DNA of 64,000 nt. It comes from Butyrivibrio sp. Its GTDB lineage: Bacteria; Bacillota; Clostridia; Lachnospirales; Lachnospiraceae. Of the stretch, positions 16,448 to 27,779 are shown piece by piece; positions within the stretch are counted from its first letter, which is position 1, and every line of letters starts with the position of its first letter. The notes below the pieces were generated by a model. It was not told the origin of the DNA and did no database searches. It saw only the letters and a program-made list of their open reading frames with translations. The stretch lies in NCBI GenBank assembly GCA_015056625.1, contig SVFY01000019.1, positions 1 through 64,000 on the forward strand, given 5' to 3'. A program made the position numbers and the translations under genes.

Positions 16448-18706
16448 ATGAAAAAAAGGAAATCTGGGAACAGTCAGAAGTTCACTATAGGAATGAAGAA
16501 AAAGCTGGTAGTGCTGTTTGTGCTTGCACTACTGGCTTTCGTTGGGTTAGGGGTAAGGCTTATCCTCATAACCAAGAATAATGGCGAGGAGTACGAAAAA
16601 CAGGTGCTGTCACAGCAGCAGTACGACTCAACAACGCTGCCATTTCGCCGGGGAGAGATCCTTGATGCCAATGGCACAATCCTTGCGTACAGCGAGAAAG
16701 TCTACAATGTGATCCTTGATGCCAAGCTCCTTCTTAGGAGTGACAAGTATCTTGAGCCTACAATAAGGGCTCTGGTAAAAGAGTTTGGCCTCGATTCCGG
16801 GGAGATCAGACAGTATCTTGCTGAACATCCCACATCTCAGTACTACATCCTCGCCAAGAAACTTCCATATGATGAGATCAAGAACTTTCAGGATATGATA
16901 ACCCCTGGAATGGAAGGGTATGATGCCAATATCCAGGGCGTATGGTTTGAATCAAGCTATGTAAGGAAGTATCCCAATGGGTCACTGGCCTGCGATGTTA
17001 TAGGATTTACATCTGGCGACAACAACGGAATGTACGGTCTTGAGGAGTACTACAACAACACTTTGTCAGGAACCATGGGAAGAGAGTACGGATATCTTGA
17101 CGAGGACTCTAACCTGGAGAGAACAACAATTCCAGCCACTGATGGTGACAATATCATTACAACCATTGATGGCAACCTTCAGAATATAGTAGAGAGGCAT
17201 CTTCAGGAGTTTAATGACACCTACGCCAACAACTTCAGAGAGGGCAATGGTGCCAACAATGTTGGATGCATCATGATGGATGTCAACTCTGGTGAGATAC
17301 TGGCAATGGCCAGTTACCCGAAATATGACCTGAATGACCCAAGAAACAAGGAAGCTCTTATCGGAATGCCCGCAGTTGATGAAAAGGGCAACAAGGTCAA
17401 GGGTGAATCAGTATTTGACTCAGGGGTATATATTACAGAAGAGATGCTGGCAGATTTTACCGACGAGCAACTTTATCAGAACTACAATGCCCTTTGGAAG
17501 AACTTCTGCATATCAGATACATACGAGCCAGGATCTGTCGCTAAGCCTTTTACAGTGGCAACTGGAATCGAATCTGGATCCATAACAGGCGACGAGGTGT
17601 ACAACTGCAAGGGCTTTCTTGAAGTTGGCGGATGGGAGATCAAGTGCCATAATACCTACGGTGATGGCGCGGTTTCCGTTCAGAGAGGAATTGAGATATC
17701 CTGTAACGTGGCCATGATGTATATTGCTCAGGCTACAGGAGTAAGTACTTTTACCAAGTTCCAAAAGGACTTTGGCTTCGGACTTAAATCCAACATTGAC
17801 CTGGCGGGAGAGGCCAGAACAGAAGGCCTTACCTATAAGGCTGCAGATATGACTTCTACTGACCTTGCCACTAACTCTTTCGGACAGGGCTTTAACATTG
17901 ACATGATCGAGGGAATTACCGGATTCTGCGCACTTATCAACGGAGGCTACTACTATGAGCCTCACGTGGTGAAAAGGATCGTATCTTCAAGTGGAGCTAC
18001 TATTAAAAATGTAGAGCCAAGGATCCTTAGACAGGTTATATCCCAGAGCACATCAGATAAGATCGTTGAATTTTGTAATACCGTAGTTTCAGGACCTAAC
18101 GGTACTGGTAAAACAGCTCGCCCTGCAGGCTATATGATCGGCGGCAAGACGGGAACAGCCCAGACCCTTCCCCGTGGAAACCGTCAGTATGTTGTTTCCT
18201 TCATGGGATATGCTCCTGCTGATGACCCTGAAATAGCCATATACGTAGTAGTTGACAGACCAAATACCAGATATCAGGACGATGCTAAGTTTGCTACAAG
18301 GATCGTAAGAGCTGTGCTCACAGAGGCGCTTCCGTATCTCAACTACCCAATGACCGAGCCTCTTAGCGAAAAAGAGCAGGCAGAGCTTGAAGAACTCAGA
18401 GAAAAGATGATAACTTCTGCAGTTGCAACTACCGAGGAGGGTGAGGAAACCACTCAGGAAGGAGAGGAAGAAACATCCGAAGAAACCACATCTGAAGAGG
18501 AAACCACTGAGGAAGAAGCAGAGCAGTCTTCAATTTGGGAGACATTTGACGTTGACCCATCAACGGGGTATTATATTGACCCGAACACAGGTGATTCTAT
18601 CGATCCATCATCAGGACATGCTTTCGGAGGAGACGACCTCCCTGATTTCAGCGGAGAAAACACTGATTCTTCTATATTTGAGAGCATTGAAAATGGTGGA
18701 AACTAA
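16448..18706 (+). CDS. division-type class B penicillin-binding protein (FtsI/SpoVD-like)
   Basis: EPGSVAKPFTVATGIE, SCNVAMM, GGKTGTAQT; Glu/Thr-rich tail. Confidence 0.92.
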   Translation: MKKRKSGNSQKFTIGMKKKLVVLFVLALLAFVGLGVRLILITKNNGEEYEKQVLSQQQYDSTTLPFRRGEILDANGTILAYSEKVYNVILDAKLLLRSDKYLEPTIRALVKEFGLDSGEIRQYLAEHPTSQYYILAKKLPYDEIKNFQDMITPGMEGYDANIQGVWFESSYVRKYPNGSLACDVIGFTSGDNNGMYGLEEYYNNTLSGTMGREYGYLDEDSNLERTTIPATDGDNIITTIDGNLQNIVERHLQEFNDTYANNFREGNGANNVGCIMMDVNSGEILAMASYPKYDLNDPRNKEALIGMPAVDEKGNKVKGESVFDSGVYITEEMLADFTDEQLYQNYNALWKNFCISDTYEPGSVAKPFTVATGIESGSITGDEVYNCKGFLEVGGWEIKCHNTYGDGAVSVQRGIEISCNVAMMYIAQATGVSTFTKFQKDFGFGLKSNIDLAGEARTEGLTYKAADMTSTDLATNSFGQGFNIDMIEGITGFCALINGGYYYEPHVVKRIVSSSGATIKNVEPRILRQVISQSTSDKIVEFCNTVVSGPNGTGKTARPAGYMIGGKTGTAQTLPRGNRQYVVSFMGYAPADDPEIAIYVVVDRPNTRYQDDAKFATRIVRAVLTEALPYLNYPMTEPLSEKEQAELEELREKMITSAVATTEEGEETTQEGEEETSEETTSEEETTEEEAEQSSIWETFDVDPSTGYYIDPNTGDSIDPSSGHAFGGDDLPDFSGENTDSSIFESIENGGN

Positions 18707-18723
18707 TTATTGGAGATTTTAAA

Positions 18724-19689
18724 ATGAGCGATTATTGTATGCGGACGCTGCTTCCTGCACTGTTATCCTTTGTTATTGCGGTCCTGATCGGACCACGTGT
18801 CATTGAGCTCCTTAAAAAGCTCAAGGCAGGACAGACCGAGAGAGAAGAGGGACTTGAGTCCCATCAGAAAAAAACCGGAACACCAACTATGGGCGGAGTG
18901 ATATTTCTTTTGCCTGTTGTTGTAATAGGAATATTCTACGGGGCTTCTCACAAGGAAGTTATTCCTGTACTTATCCTTACGATCGGTTTTGGAATCATTG
19001 GTTTTATCGACGACTATATCAAGGTGGTAAGGAAGCACAACTTAGGACTTCGCGCCTGGCAAAAGATGTTGGGACAGTTTGCGGTAACTATCATTTTTTC
19101 TGTATATGTCCAGACCTTTACTGATATTTCTCTCGCAATGAGGATTCCTTTTACAAGTATCGTTCTTGATTTTGGAATATTTAACATTCCGATTTTGTTT
19201 TTCATAGCACTTGGCACTGCCAATGGCACGAACTTTACAGACGGTGTTGACGGCCTTTGTGCATCTGTAACTGCTGTGGTTGCTGCTTTTTTTGCTGTTG
19301 CAGGCATGCACTATAGCGCAACTGGCGCAGAGGTAATGTCCAGCGCCATGGTTGGAGCACTCCTTGGATACCTTGTCTATAACGTATACCCAGGAAAGGT
19401 CATGATGGGAGATACCGGATCACTTGCTATTGGCGGTTTCGTAACAGGAATAGCATATGTTATGCAGATGCCCATCTTTATTGTAATAGTTGGATTTATC
19501 TATGCTTTTGAGGTTATTTCTGTAATCCTTCAGGTTTCATATTTCAAGATCACACATGGAAAGAGGATTTTCAGAATGGCGCCAATCCACCATCATTTTG
19601 AGAAGGGTGGATGGTCTGAGACAAGGGTAGTAAACGTATTCACAACAGTAACGATTCTTCTTTGCCTCATTGCTTATGCAGGACTATAA
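18724..19689 (+). CDS. mraY: phospho-N-acetylmuramoyl-pentapeptide-transferase
   Basis: GTPTMGGVIF, NFTDGVDGL, APIHHHFE. Confidence 0.97.
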   Translation: MSDYCMRTLLPALLSFVIAVLIGPRVIELLKKLKAGQTEREEGLESHQKKTGTPTMGGVIFLLPVVVIGIFYGASHKEVIPVLILTIGFGIIGFIDDYIKVVRKHNLGLRAWQKMLGQFAVTIIFSVYVQTFTDISLAMRIPFTSIVLDFGIFNIPILFFIALGTANGTNFTDGVDGLCASVTAVVAAFFAVAGMHYSATGAEVMSSAMVGALLGYLVYNVYPGKVMMGDTGSLAIGGFVTGIAYVMQMPIFIVIVGFIYAFEVISVILQVSYFKITHGKRIFRMAPIHHHFEKGGWSETRVVNVFTTVTILLCLIAYAGL

Positions 19690-19731
19690 CGCGCGTTATG
19701 TAGCGTATTAAGATAAGAGGAAGATAAGGAT

Positions 19732-21105
19732 ATGACAGCTGATTTAAAGGGAAAAAGAGTTCTTGTAATTGGTTCGGGGCTTTCTGGAGTTGGTTCTGTT
19801 AAGCTCCTTGACCAGATTGGCGCACTTCCTGTGATGTTGGAAGAGAACACCAAGGTTACAGAGGAAGACATCAGGAAAAAGCTCTATGAAGAGGATAGAG
19901 ATAAGACTGAGATCATAATTGGCGAAATAACAGATGATACGCTTTCTACTATTTCGCTTGTAGTACCAAGCCCTGCAGTGCCACTGGATTCACCAACGGT
20001 CATGCGTATCAAGGCTCTTAACATTCCAATCTGGAGCGAGATCGAGCTTGCGTATAACTTCTCCAAGGGAACCAAGGTTGCCATTACAGGAACTAATGGC
20101 AAGACAACAACTACAACCCTGGTTGGCGAGATCATGAAGGCTCACTTTGAATCAGTGTATGTAGTAGGTAACATCGGAGTTTCTTTTGCAGAAAATGCTC
20201 TTGCAATGAGAGATGACACTGTGATAGTCGGTGAGATCAGCTCATTCCAGCTTGAGGCAGTTGACAATTTCCATGCAAAGGTTTCAGCTATCCTCAATAT
20301 CACACCTGATCATCTAAACAGACATCATACCATGGAGTGCTATGCCTCCATGAAGGAAAATATCACAAACAGGCAGACAGCTGATGATACCTGTGTGCTT
20401 AACTACGACAATGAGTACACAAGGGAATTTGGAAAAAGATGTCCTTCCAAGGTAGTGTTCTTTTCAACAAAAGAGCAGCTACAAGACGGCTTCTATCTTG
20501 ACGGGGAAAACATCGTGATGAGCACTGCCGGTGCAAGGACTGCCATCATGAACATCCATGACATGAACCTTGTGGGACTGTGTAACGTCGAAAACGTTAT
20601 GGCAGCCATCGCCATGAGCCTTGCCATGGGAGTACCTCTTTCAACTATCCTTGAGGTTATCAGGACCTTCAAGGCGGTTGAGCACAGAATTGAGTTTGTT
20701 GCTACAAAGAGGGGCGTGGATTATTACAATGATTCCAAGGGAACCAATCCTGATGCAGCGATCCAGGGCATCAGAGCTATGAGTAAGCCCACAATCCTTA
20801 TTGGCGGCGGCTATGATAAAGGCAGCGAATATGATGAGTGGCTTGAGTGCTTTGGAGATACTGTGAAGCTCCTTGTCCTAATTGGACAGACAAAGGAGAA
20901 GATTGCAGAGTGCGCTAAAAAGCACGGATTTACAAATTATGTCTTTAAAGACACCTTTGAGGAGGCTCTTGAGTTCTGCACAGAGAGTGCAAAACCGGGA
21001 GATGCAGTGCTTCTTTCTCCTGCCTGCGCAAGTTGGGATATGTTCCCAAGCTATGAGGTAAGAGGCAGAAGATTTAAAGAATATGTCAATAAGATAGCCG
21101 AGTAA
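19732..21105 (+). CDS. murD: UDP-N-acetylmuramoylalanine--D-glutamate ligase
   Basis: AITGTNGKTTTTTL, HRIEFVATKRGVDYYNDSKGTNPDA. Confidence 0.97.
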   Translation: MTADLKGKRVLVIGSGLSGVGSVKLLDQIGALPVMLEENTKVTEEDIRKKLYEEDRDKTEIIIGEITDDTLSTISLVVPSPAVPLDSPTVMRIKALNIPIWSEIELAYNFSKGTKVAITGTNGKTTTTTLVGEIMKAHFESVYVVGNIGVSFAENALAMRDDTVIVGEISSFQLEAVDNFHAKVSAILNITPDHLNRHHTMECYASMKENITNRQTADDTCVLNYDNEYTREFGKRCPSKVVFFSTKEQLQDGFYLDGENIVMSTAGARTAIMNIHDMNLVGLCNVENVMAAIAMSLAMGVPLSTILEVIRTFKAVEHRIEFVATKRGVDYYNDSKGTNPDAAIQGIRAMSKPTILIGGGYDKGSEYDEWLECFGDTVKLLVLIGQTKEKIAECAKKHGFTNYVFKDTFEEALEFCTESAKPGDAVLLSPACASWDMFPSYEVRGRRFKEYVNKIAE

Positions 21106-21141
21106 GGCTATAGGAAAAGTTATTTGTTGTGAGGGGATTTA

Positions 21142-22287
21142 GTGAGAGCAGGAATCTTAAGACGCGAAAGAGAAGAGTCTTATATTGACTACAGTCTGAT
21201 ATTCATCATTCTGTTTCTTTTGGCGTTCGGTCTTATCATGCTTTATTCTACAAGTTCATATGAGGCAGCCCTTGACTACGGAGATTCTGCATATTACTTC
21301 AAGCATCAGCTTATCCCTACGATCCTGGGACTTGCAGGCATGATGGTAATGTCTTACATTCCCTACAAGGTACTTTCAAGGCTTGCTATGCCTATCTACC
21401 TGGCTGCTGCAGCACTTCTTATACTGATCATCCCTTTTGGTAAGACTGTAAATGGTGCCAAGAGATGGATCATCATCATGGGCGTATCGATCCAGCCTGC
21501 AGAGGTCGCCAAGGTGGCTACCATCATTTTCACAGCGACTATCATCATCAAGTTAAAAAGAAATCTTATGAGCTACAAGGGATTTGGTGTGGCCCTGCTG
21601 TTCCCGCTGATACTTGCAGGAATGGTTTATGGCATCACAAGGAACTTAAGCTCAGCTATCATCATCATGGGAATCACAATTGTTATGCTGTTTATTTCAA
21701 CTCCCGGATACAAGAGATATATCATCGCGGCAGTGGCGCTATTGGGAATCGTGGCGCTTCTTGTTTTGCTGATCGCCAATTCTGATCAGTCAAGCAGCAT
21801 GAATTACCGTTTTGAGCGAGTACTTGCATGGCTTGACCCCAATGCTCACGCTTCAGGCAAGGGCTTCCAGACACTTCAGGCTCTTTATGCTATTGGCTCC
21901 GGAGGAGTATTTGGTAAGGGACTTGGAGAGAGCATGCAGAAAATGGGCTTCATCCCTGAGGCTCAGAACGACATGATCTTTTCAATCATCTGCGAAGAGC
22001 TTGGACTTTTTGGAGCCATTGCAGTTATGCTCATGTTCCTTCTCCTTATCTGGAGACTTATGATAATCGCCAACAATGCTCCTGATATGTTTGGTGCGCT
22101 GCTGGTTATTGGCGTTATGGGACACATAGCGATCCAGGTTATTTTGAACATTGCGGTTGTAACTAATACTATTCCCAATACAGGAATCACGCTTCCTTTT
22201 ATCAGCTATGGCGGTTCTGCCGTTATCATTCAGCTGGCTGAGGTTGGAATAGCCCTGAATGTGGCAAGAAATATAGGCAGAGAATAA
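21142..22287 (+). CDS. ftsW: SEDS glycosyltransferase FtsW
   Basis: Polytopic; AKRWIIIMGVSIQPAEVAK, EAQNDMIFSIICEELGL. Confidence 0.93.
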   Translation: MRAGILRREREESYIDYSLIFIILFLLAFGLIMLYSTSSYEAALDYGDSAYYFKHQLIPTILGLAGMMVMSYIPYKVLSRLAMPIYLAAAALLILIIPFGKTVNGAKRWIIIMGVSIQPAEVAKVATIIFTATIIIKLKRNLMSYKGFGVALLFPLILAGMVYGITRNLSSAIIIMGITIVMLFISTPGYKRYIIAAVALLGIVALLVLLIANSDQSSSMNYRFERVLAWLDPNAHASGKGFQTLQALYAIGSGGVFGKGLGESMQKMGFIPEAQNDMIFSIICEELGLFGAIAVMLMFLLLIWRLMIIANNAPDMFGALLVIGVMGHIAIQVILNIAVVTNTIPNTGITLPFISYGGSAVIIQLAEVGIALNVARNIGRE

Positions 22288-22293
22288 CAGGAT

Positions 22294-23091
22294 ATGGCAA
22301 GAAGGAAAAAGAAATACAAAAAGAGGGGCGAAAATCCCCTGAAAATAGTGGGAAGAACCATCTTAGACCACAAGAGCATTTATATAATCCTTGGGGTGCT
22401 CCTGGCTTTTATCATCATCGGGGCTGTAGTCATCAAGTACATAGCAGATAATTACACCATCACTAATATATATGTCACAGGAAACACCCATTACTCCAAC
22501 AATGAGATCATAGATATGGTCATCACCGACAAGCTCAGTCACAACTCTATGTATCTGTCCATGAAATACAGGAACAAGAGCATTGAGGGCGTGCCATTCA
22601 TAGAGAAGATGGACGTGGACATAGTTTCCCCGGACACCGTCAGGATCAATGTCTATGAGAAGGCTGTTGCCGGTTATATTGCATATCTTGGCAGGTACAT
22701 GTATTTTGACAGGGATGGTATCGTGGTTGAAAGCTCCCTTGAGCCATCAGATACAGCACCGCAGGTCATGGGACTGTCATTTGATTACTGTATAATGCAT
22801 GAGAAGCTTCCCATCGAGAATCAGGACGTTTTTGAAGAGATACTTGATATAACGCAGCTCCTTTCAAAATACCAGCTTGGGGCTGACAGGATCTTTTTCG
22901 ACAGCGAGTATAATGTGTACCTTTATTTCGGCGAAATTGAGGTAAGTCTTGGCAAAGAAGACTTCATTGATGAAAAAATTATCCAACTTCAATATATCCT
23001 TCCAGAGCTTAGTGGAAAAAAAGGAATTTTGGAGATGAAAGATTTTGACGACGATACAAAAAACATCACTTTTGAAGAGAAAAATCAGTAA
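22294..23091 (+). CDS. FtsQ/DivIB-type cell division protein (POTRA)
   Basis: Bitopic; ITNIYVTGNTHYSNNEIIDMV; position in cluster. Confidence 0.85.
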   Translation: MARRKKKYKKRGENPLKIVGRTILDHKSIYIILGVLLAFIIIGAVVIKYIADNYTITNIYVTGNTHYSNNEIIDMVITDKLSHNSMYLSMKYRNKSIEGVPFIEKMDVDIVSPDTVRINVYEKAVAGYIAYLGRYMYFDRDGIVVESSLEPSDTAPQVMGLSFDYCIMHEKLPIENQDVFEEILDITQLLSKYQLGADRIFFDSEYNVYLYFGEIEVSLGKEDFIDEKIIQLQYILPELSGKKGILEMKDFDDDTKNITFEEKNQ

Positions 23092-23202
23092 ATTGTCAAG
23101 CGAATTGTAAACATTTTATTAAAAAATATTGGTTGAAAATCGAAACAAAAAATCGTATCATAGCTATTAGGAGTCTATGAGGTTTATGAAGGAGGAGTTG
23201 TT

Positions 23203-24438
23203 TTGCTGGAGATTAAGTCTAACGAGGCAGAAAATGCCTGCAAGATCATCGTCGTCGGGGTTGGCGGTGCAGGTAATAATGCTGTAAATAGAATGGTTGA
23301 TGAAAATATTACCGGTGTAGAATTCATCGGTATTAACACTGATAAACAGGCACTTCAGTTGTGCAAAGCACCAAAGCTTTTACAGATTGGTGAGAAGCTC
23401 ACTAAGGGACTTGGAGCAGGCGCTAAGCCTGAAATCGGACAGAAAGCAGCAGAAGAGAGTTCAGAGGAGATATCAGCAGCACTTAAGGGCGCTGATATGG
23501 TTTTTGTTACCTGTGGTATGGGTGGCGGAACTGGTACCGGAGCAGCTCCTGTTGTAGCTAAGCTTGCAAAAGAGATGGGCATCCTTACTGTAGGTGTTGT
23601 TACCAAGCCTTTCAGCTTTGAGGCTCGTGTTCGTATGCAGAATGCTATGCTTGGCATTAGCAACATCAGAAACAACGTAGATACTCTTATCGTTATTCCT
23701 AATGATAAGCTTCTTCAGATAGTAGACAGACGCACTACAATGCCAGATGCACTTAAGAAGGCTGATGAAGTACTTCAGCAGGCTGTTCAGGGAATCACTG
23801 ATCTTATCAATGTTCCTGCAGTTATCAACCTCGACTTTGCTGATGTTTCAACAGTCATGAAGGACAAGGGCATCGCTCATATCGGTATTGGTAGTGGCAA
23901 GGGTGATGACAAGGCAACAGATGCTGTTAAGATGGCTGTTGAGAGTCCACTTCTTGAGACCAAGGTAAACGGGGCAACAGATGTTATCATCAATATCTCT
24001 GGTGATATCACTCTTACAGATGCATCTGATGCATCAGAATATGTTCGTCAGCTGGCTGGTGATGACGTTAACGTTATCTTCGGTGCAATGTATGACGAGA
24101 GCAAGACAGACACATGTACTGTTACTGTAATCGCAACAGGTATTGAGGCAACAGGCACGGGCAACGCAGCAGTAGCACAGGCCAAGGCCCAAGCTGCAGC
24201 TAAGCCGGTAGCACCTGCTCCTACTCCAGTAGCCCAGACAGTAGCAACACCAGTTACTCCTGTTCAGCCAGTGGTAACACCAATTCAGCCTACAATCTCT
24301 ACAATTGGTACTCCTGCAGCAGAGGCTTCAGCTACTTCATCAGCAACAAGACCTCTGACACTCAACAGACCAAGCGAGATCAAGAGCACTGTAGAGCCCA
24401 AGTCACTTAAGATCCCTGATTTCCTTCAGAGAAAATAA
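23203..24438 (+). CDS. ftsZ: cell division protein FtsZ
   Basis: [29 protein letters not shown]-terminal [11 protein letters not shown] start behind aaggagg. Confidence 0.98.
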   Translation: MLEIKSNEAENACKIIVVGVGGAGNNAVNRMVDENITGVEFIGINTDKQALQLCKAPKLLQIGEKLTKGLGAGAKPEIGQKAAEESSEEISAALKGADMVFVTCGMGGGTGTGAAPVVAKLAKEMGILTVGVVTKPFSFEARVRMQNAMLGISNIRNNVDTLIVIPNDKLLQIVDRRTTMPDALKKADEVLQQAVQGITDLINVPAVINLDFADVSTVMKDKGIAHIGIGSGKGDDKATDAVKMAVESPLLETKVNGATDVIINISGDITLTDASDASEYVRQLAGDDVNVIFGAMYDESKTDTCTVTVIATGIEATGTGNAAVAQAKAQAAAKPVAPAPTPVAQTVATPVTPVQPVVTPIQPTISTIGTPAAEASATSSATRPLTLNRPSEIKSTVEPKSLKIPDFLQRK

Positions 24439-24451
24439 TAATGTTTGATTT

Positions 24452-24484
24452 CCCTCCGCTTTTAAGGCGGAGGGTTTTTTGTTT
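24452..24484 (+). terminator. intrinsic terminator
   Basis: CCCTCCGC..GCGGAGGG + TTTTTT. Confidence 0.9.
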
Positions 24485-24621
24485 TTATGAAGAAAATCAA
24501 AAGTTATATCAATATTTTATATAGAAAAATGCGGTAAATCATGCTACAATAATTTGTGTATTGATATTGTTTTTCACACAATATACAGTGGACATATCAT
24601 TTAAAAATTGGAGGGAAAGTC

Positions 24622-25134
24622 ATGAAGTGCCCGTTTTGCGGAAAAGATGACACAAGAGTTATTGATTCAAGGCCAGCTGATGAGAATACTTCCATCAGAC
24701 GCAGGAGAGTATGCGATTCCTGTGGCAAGAGATTTACAACTTATGAGAAGGTTGAGACTATTCCGCTTATAGTCATCAAGAAAGGTGATGTTCGTGAGCC
24801 TTACGATCGTTCCAAGATCGAAGCTGGCGTACTCAGGGCATGTCATAAGAGACCTGTAAGTGCAGAGCAGATTTCAAGGCTTGTTGATGCTGTAGAGACA
24901 GAAGTGTTCAACATGGAGCAAAAAGAGATCCCAAGCCGAGCTATCGGTGAAATTGTCATGGACAAGATGAAGAACCTTGATCCAGTTGCTTATGTAAGAT
25001 TTGCATCTGTTTATAGAGAATTTAAAGACGTTAATACATTTATGGATGAACTTAAGTCAGTGCTTAGAAAAGAGGCAGATGGCACAATTACCGATGCCAC
25101 AGATAAAAGCACACCTCTTTTAAAGGAACAATAA
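24622..25134 (+). CDS. nrdR: transcriptional repressor NrdR
   Basis: MKCPFCGKDDTRVIDSRPADENTSIRRRR Zn ribbon + ATP-cone. Confidence 0.97.
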   Translation: MKCPFCGKDDTRVIDSRPADENTSIRRRRVCDSCGKRFTTYEKVETIPLIVIKKGDVREPYDRSKIEAGVLRACHKRPVSAEQISRLVDAVETEVFNMEQKEIPSRAIGEIVMDKMKNLDPVAYVRFASVYREFKDVNTFMDELKSVLRKEADGTITDATDKSTPLLKEQ

Positions 25135-25144
25135 GAGCTAATTT

Positions 25145-25180
25145 CCCCGAGGAAGCCCATCTTCTTCGGGGTGTTTTTTG
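25145..25180 (+). terminator. intrinsic terminator
   Basis: CCCCGAGGAAG..CTTCTTCGGGG then T-rich run. Confidence 0.85.
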
Positions 25181-25266
25181 CTTGACATTTTATTAACCAA
25201 CACGTATATTGTTCATGTGATGGACCAAAAAGGCCCATAAAAACTTAATACTAGGAGGATTTTAAC

Positions 25267-26796
25267 ATGATCAACAAGAACTCCCTAAGGAGAAAAACTA
25301 CAGGAGCTCTGGCAATCGTGTTAACGACACTGGCTATTGCATTGAGCGGATGTTCAAGCGACAAGACAGCAGGAGATGATTCTTCTAAGATTACTATCGG
25401 AATACCTCAGGATATTGACGGTCTTGACCCCCATTATGCGACAGGGGCAGGAACTAAGGAGGTTCTTTTTAATTTGTTCGAAGGGCTTGTCAAGCCTGAT
25501 GAGAACGGTAATCTTAACCCTGCTGTAGCAAGTGAGTACACGATTTCAGACGACAACAAGGTTTACACCTTTACCTTGAGAGATGGGATCAAGTTCCATG
25601 ATGGAAGCAACGTTACAGTAGAGGATATCAAGTATTCTATTGAACGTAATGCGGGCACTGATGGCAGTGAGCCCCTTATCTCTTCTTATTCCAACATTGA
25701 CAGCGTAAATATTGTAGATGACAAGCATGTGGAAGTAGTGCTTAAGGAAGGCGATTCTGATTTCCTTACACAGCTTACAGTAGCTATCATTCCAGCTTCT
25801 AACACAGATCCAGCTACTAATGTCATTGGTACAGGCCCTTACAAGTATGTATCAAGCTCACCTCAGGAGAATTTCATCATGACAAGATATGATGATTACT
25901 GGGGAGATAAGGCTTATATCAAGGATGTAGTGTTCAAGATCGAGGCAAACTCAGATGCTGTTGTTATGGACCTTAACGGCGGATCCATTGATATGTACGC
26001 ACGTATCACCAGCACACAGGTATCACAGCTTAGTGAGGATTTCCAGGTTTACGAGGGAACAATGAACCTTGTACAGGCTCTTTACCTTAACAACGCTGAG
26101 AAGCCTTTTGATGATGTAAGAGTTCGTCAGGCCCTTTGCTATGCTATCAACCCTCAGGAGATCATGGACTATGTATCTGATGGTGCAGGCACAGAGATCG
26201 GAAGTGCCATGTTCCCTTCATTTACCAAGTATTTCCTTCCTGAGCTCAATGACACATACAACACTGACTATGACAAGGCAAAAGAGCTTCTTGCAGAGGC
26301 AGGTTACCCAGATGGATTTGAGTTTACAATAACAGTTCCATCTAACTATACACAGCATGTTGATACTGCACAGGTTCTTTCAGAGCAGCTTAAAAACATC
26401 GGTGTAAAGGCAAACATCCAGGAGATTGAGTGGAATTCATGGATTTCAGATGTTTACTCAGACAGAAAGTATCAGTCAACAGTAGTAGGCGTAGATGCAT
26501 CAACTCTTGCAGCTTCTTCACTTCTTGCAAGATACGTATCAGATGCAGGCAGGAACTTTACTAACTTCAACAGCGCAGCTTACGATGAGGCCTATGCAAA
26601 TGCACAGAATACCTCAGATGACAAAGCTAAGACTGAGTACTACAAAGAGTGTGAGAAGATTCTCTCAGAAGAGGCAGCAAGCGTATACATCCAGGATCTT
26701 CCTGAGTTTGTCGCACTTAATAAGAAATATACAGGATATGTATTCTATCCTCTTTATGTTCAGGACATCAGCAAGATAAAGCTTGCTACTGAATAA
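25267..26796 (+). CDS. peptide ABC transporter substrate-binding lipoprotein
   Basis: Lipobox ALSGC; SBP_bac_5 features (DGIKFHDGSNVTVEDIKYSIER). Confidence 0.93.
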   Translation: MINKNSLRRKTTGALAIVLTTLAIALSGCSSDKTAGDDSSKITIGIPQDIDGLDPHYATGAGTKEVLFNLFEGLVKPDENGNLNPAVASEYTISDDNKVYTFTLRDGIKFHDGSNVTVEDIKYSIERNAGTDGSEPLISSYSNIDSVNIVDDKHVEVVLKEGDSDFLTQLTVAIIPASNTDPATNVIGTGPYKYVSSSPQENFIMTRYDDYWGDKAYIKDVVFKIEANSDAVVMDLNGGSIDMYARITSTQVSQLSEDFQVYEGTMNLVQALYLNNAEKPFDDVRVRQALCYAINPQEIMDYVSDGAGTEIGSAMFPSFTKYFLPELNDTYNTDYDKAKELLAEAGYPDGFEFTITVPSNYTQHVDTAQVLSEQLKNIGVKANIQEIEWNSWISDVYSDRKYQSTVVGVDASTLAASSLLARYVSDAGRNFTNFNSAAYDEAYANAQNTSDDKAKTEYYKECEKILSEEAASVYIQDLPEFVALNKKYTGYVFYPLYVQDISKIKLATE

Positions 26797-26831
26797 TAAA
26801 GCTGGAAAAACCTAAGGCGAGGTACACATAT

Positions 26832-27779
26832 ATGAAATATATCATTAAAAAGTTTGGCATGATGGTAGCCACATTATTGGTAGTTTCTCTATGTGTGTTC
26901 CTCGCCTTTAATATTATTCCAGGAGATCCGGCCCTTAAAATGTTGGGGACGGAGGCTTCTCCTGAACTGGTAGAACAGGTGAGAGCAGAAATGGGACTCA
27001 ATGACCCTGTTCTTATTCGCTACGCAAGATGGTTTCTGAATTTTATCAGAGGGGATTTTGGTACTTCCTACAACTATAAGGTTCCTGTTGGCAGCATGAT
27101 CTCAAGCAAGATCCCGATAACGCTGACTATGGGTATCATGGCTTTTTTAATGACTGTCATAGTTTCAATTCCTCTTGGCATTGTAACCGCCAAGCACGAG
27201 AATGGACTTCTTGACAGGAGCATAACAGTGATAAACCAGGTCATTATGGCAATTCCACCGTTCTTTTCCGGAATCCTTATCACATTTATCTTTGGAATGA
27301 TCCTAAGGCTCTTTACTCCTGGAGGATTTGTCAACTACACGGCGAATTTCGGGAAGTTTGTCAGATATCTGATATTCCCAGCGGTGGCAATAGCACTGCC
27401 TAAGATTGCCATGACGGTGAAGATGTTAAGGGGCAGTCTTATTGACGAGTCGCTTAAGGACTATGCAAGAACTGCTTATTCAAGGGGAAACAACACAAAT
27501 GGTGTGCTGTATCGGCATATTCTGAAAAATGCCATAATCCCTGTCATCACATTTCTTGGAATGGCCCTTGCAGACATGATCGCAGGAAGTATTGTTATTG
27601 AACAGGTATTTAGTATCCCTGGCATCAGCAGGATACTTCTTACAAGCATCAGCAACAGGGATTATCCTGTTGTAGAAGCTATCATCATGGGAATAGCCAT
27701 GATAGTCATCGTGGTCAATTTCCTGGTGGATGTAATTTACAGAATTGTGGATCCAAGGATAGGACTTGAGGATGAGTAA
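26832..27779 (+). CDS. peptide ABC transporter permease (DppB-like)
   Basis: Polytopic, DYARTAYSRG EAA loop. Confidence 0.92.
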   Translation: MKYIIKKFGMMVATLLVVSLCVFLAFNIIPGDPALKMLGTEASPELVEQVRAEMGLNDPVLIRYARWFLNFIRGDFGTSYNYKVPVGSMISSKIPITLTMGIMAFLMTVIVSIPLGIVTAKHENGLLDRSITVINQVIMAIPPFFSGILITFIFGMILRLFTPGGFVNYTANFGKFVRYLIFPAVAIALPKIAMTVKMLRGSLIDESLKDYARTAYSRGNNTNGVLYRHILKNAIIPVITFLGMALADMIAGSIVIEQVFSIPGISRILLTSISNRDYPVVEAIIMGIAMIVIVVNFLVDVIYRIVDPRIGLEDE

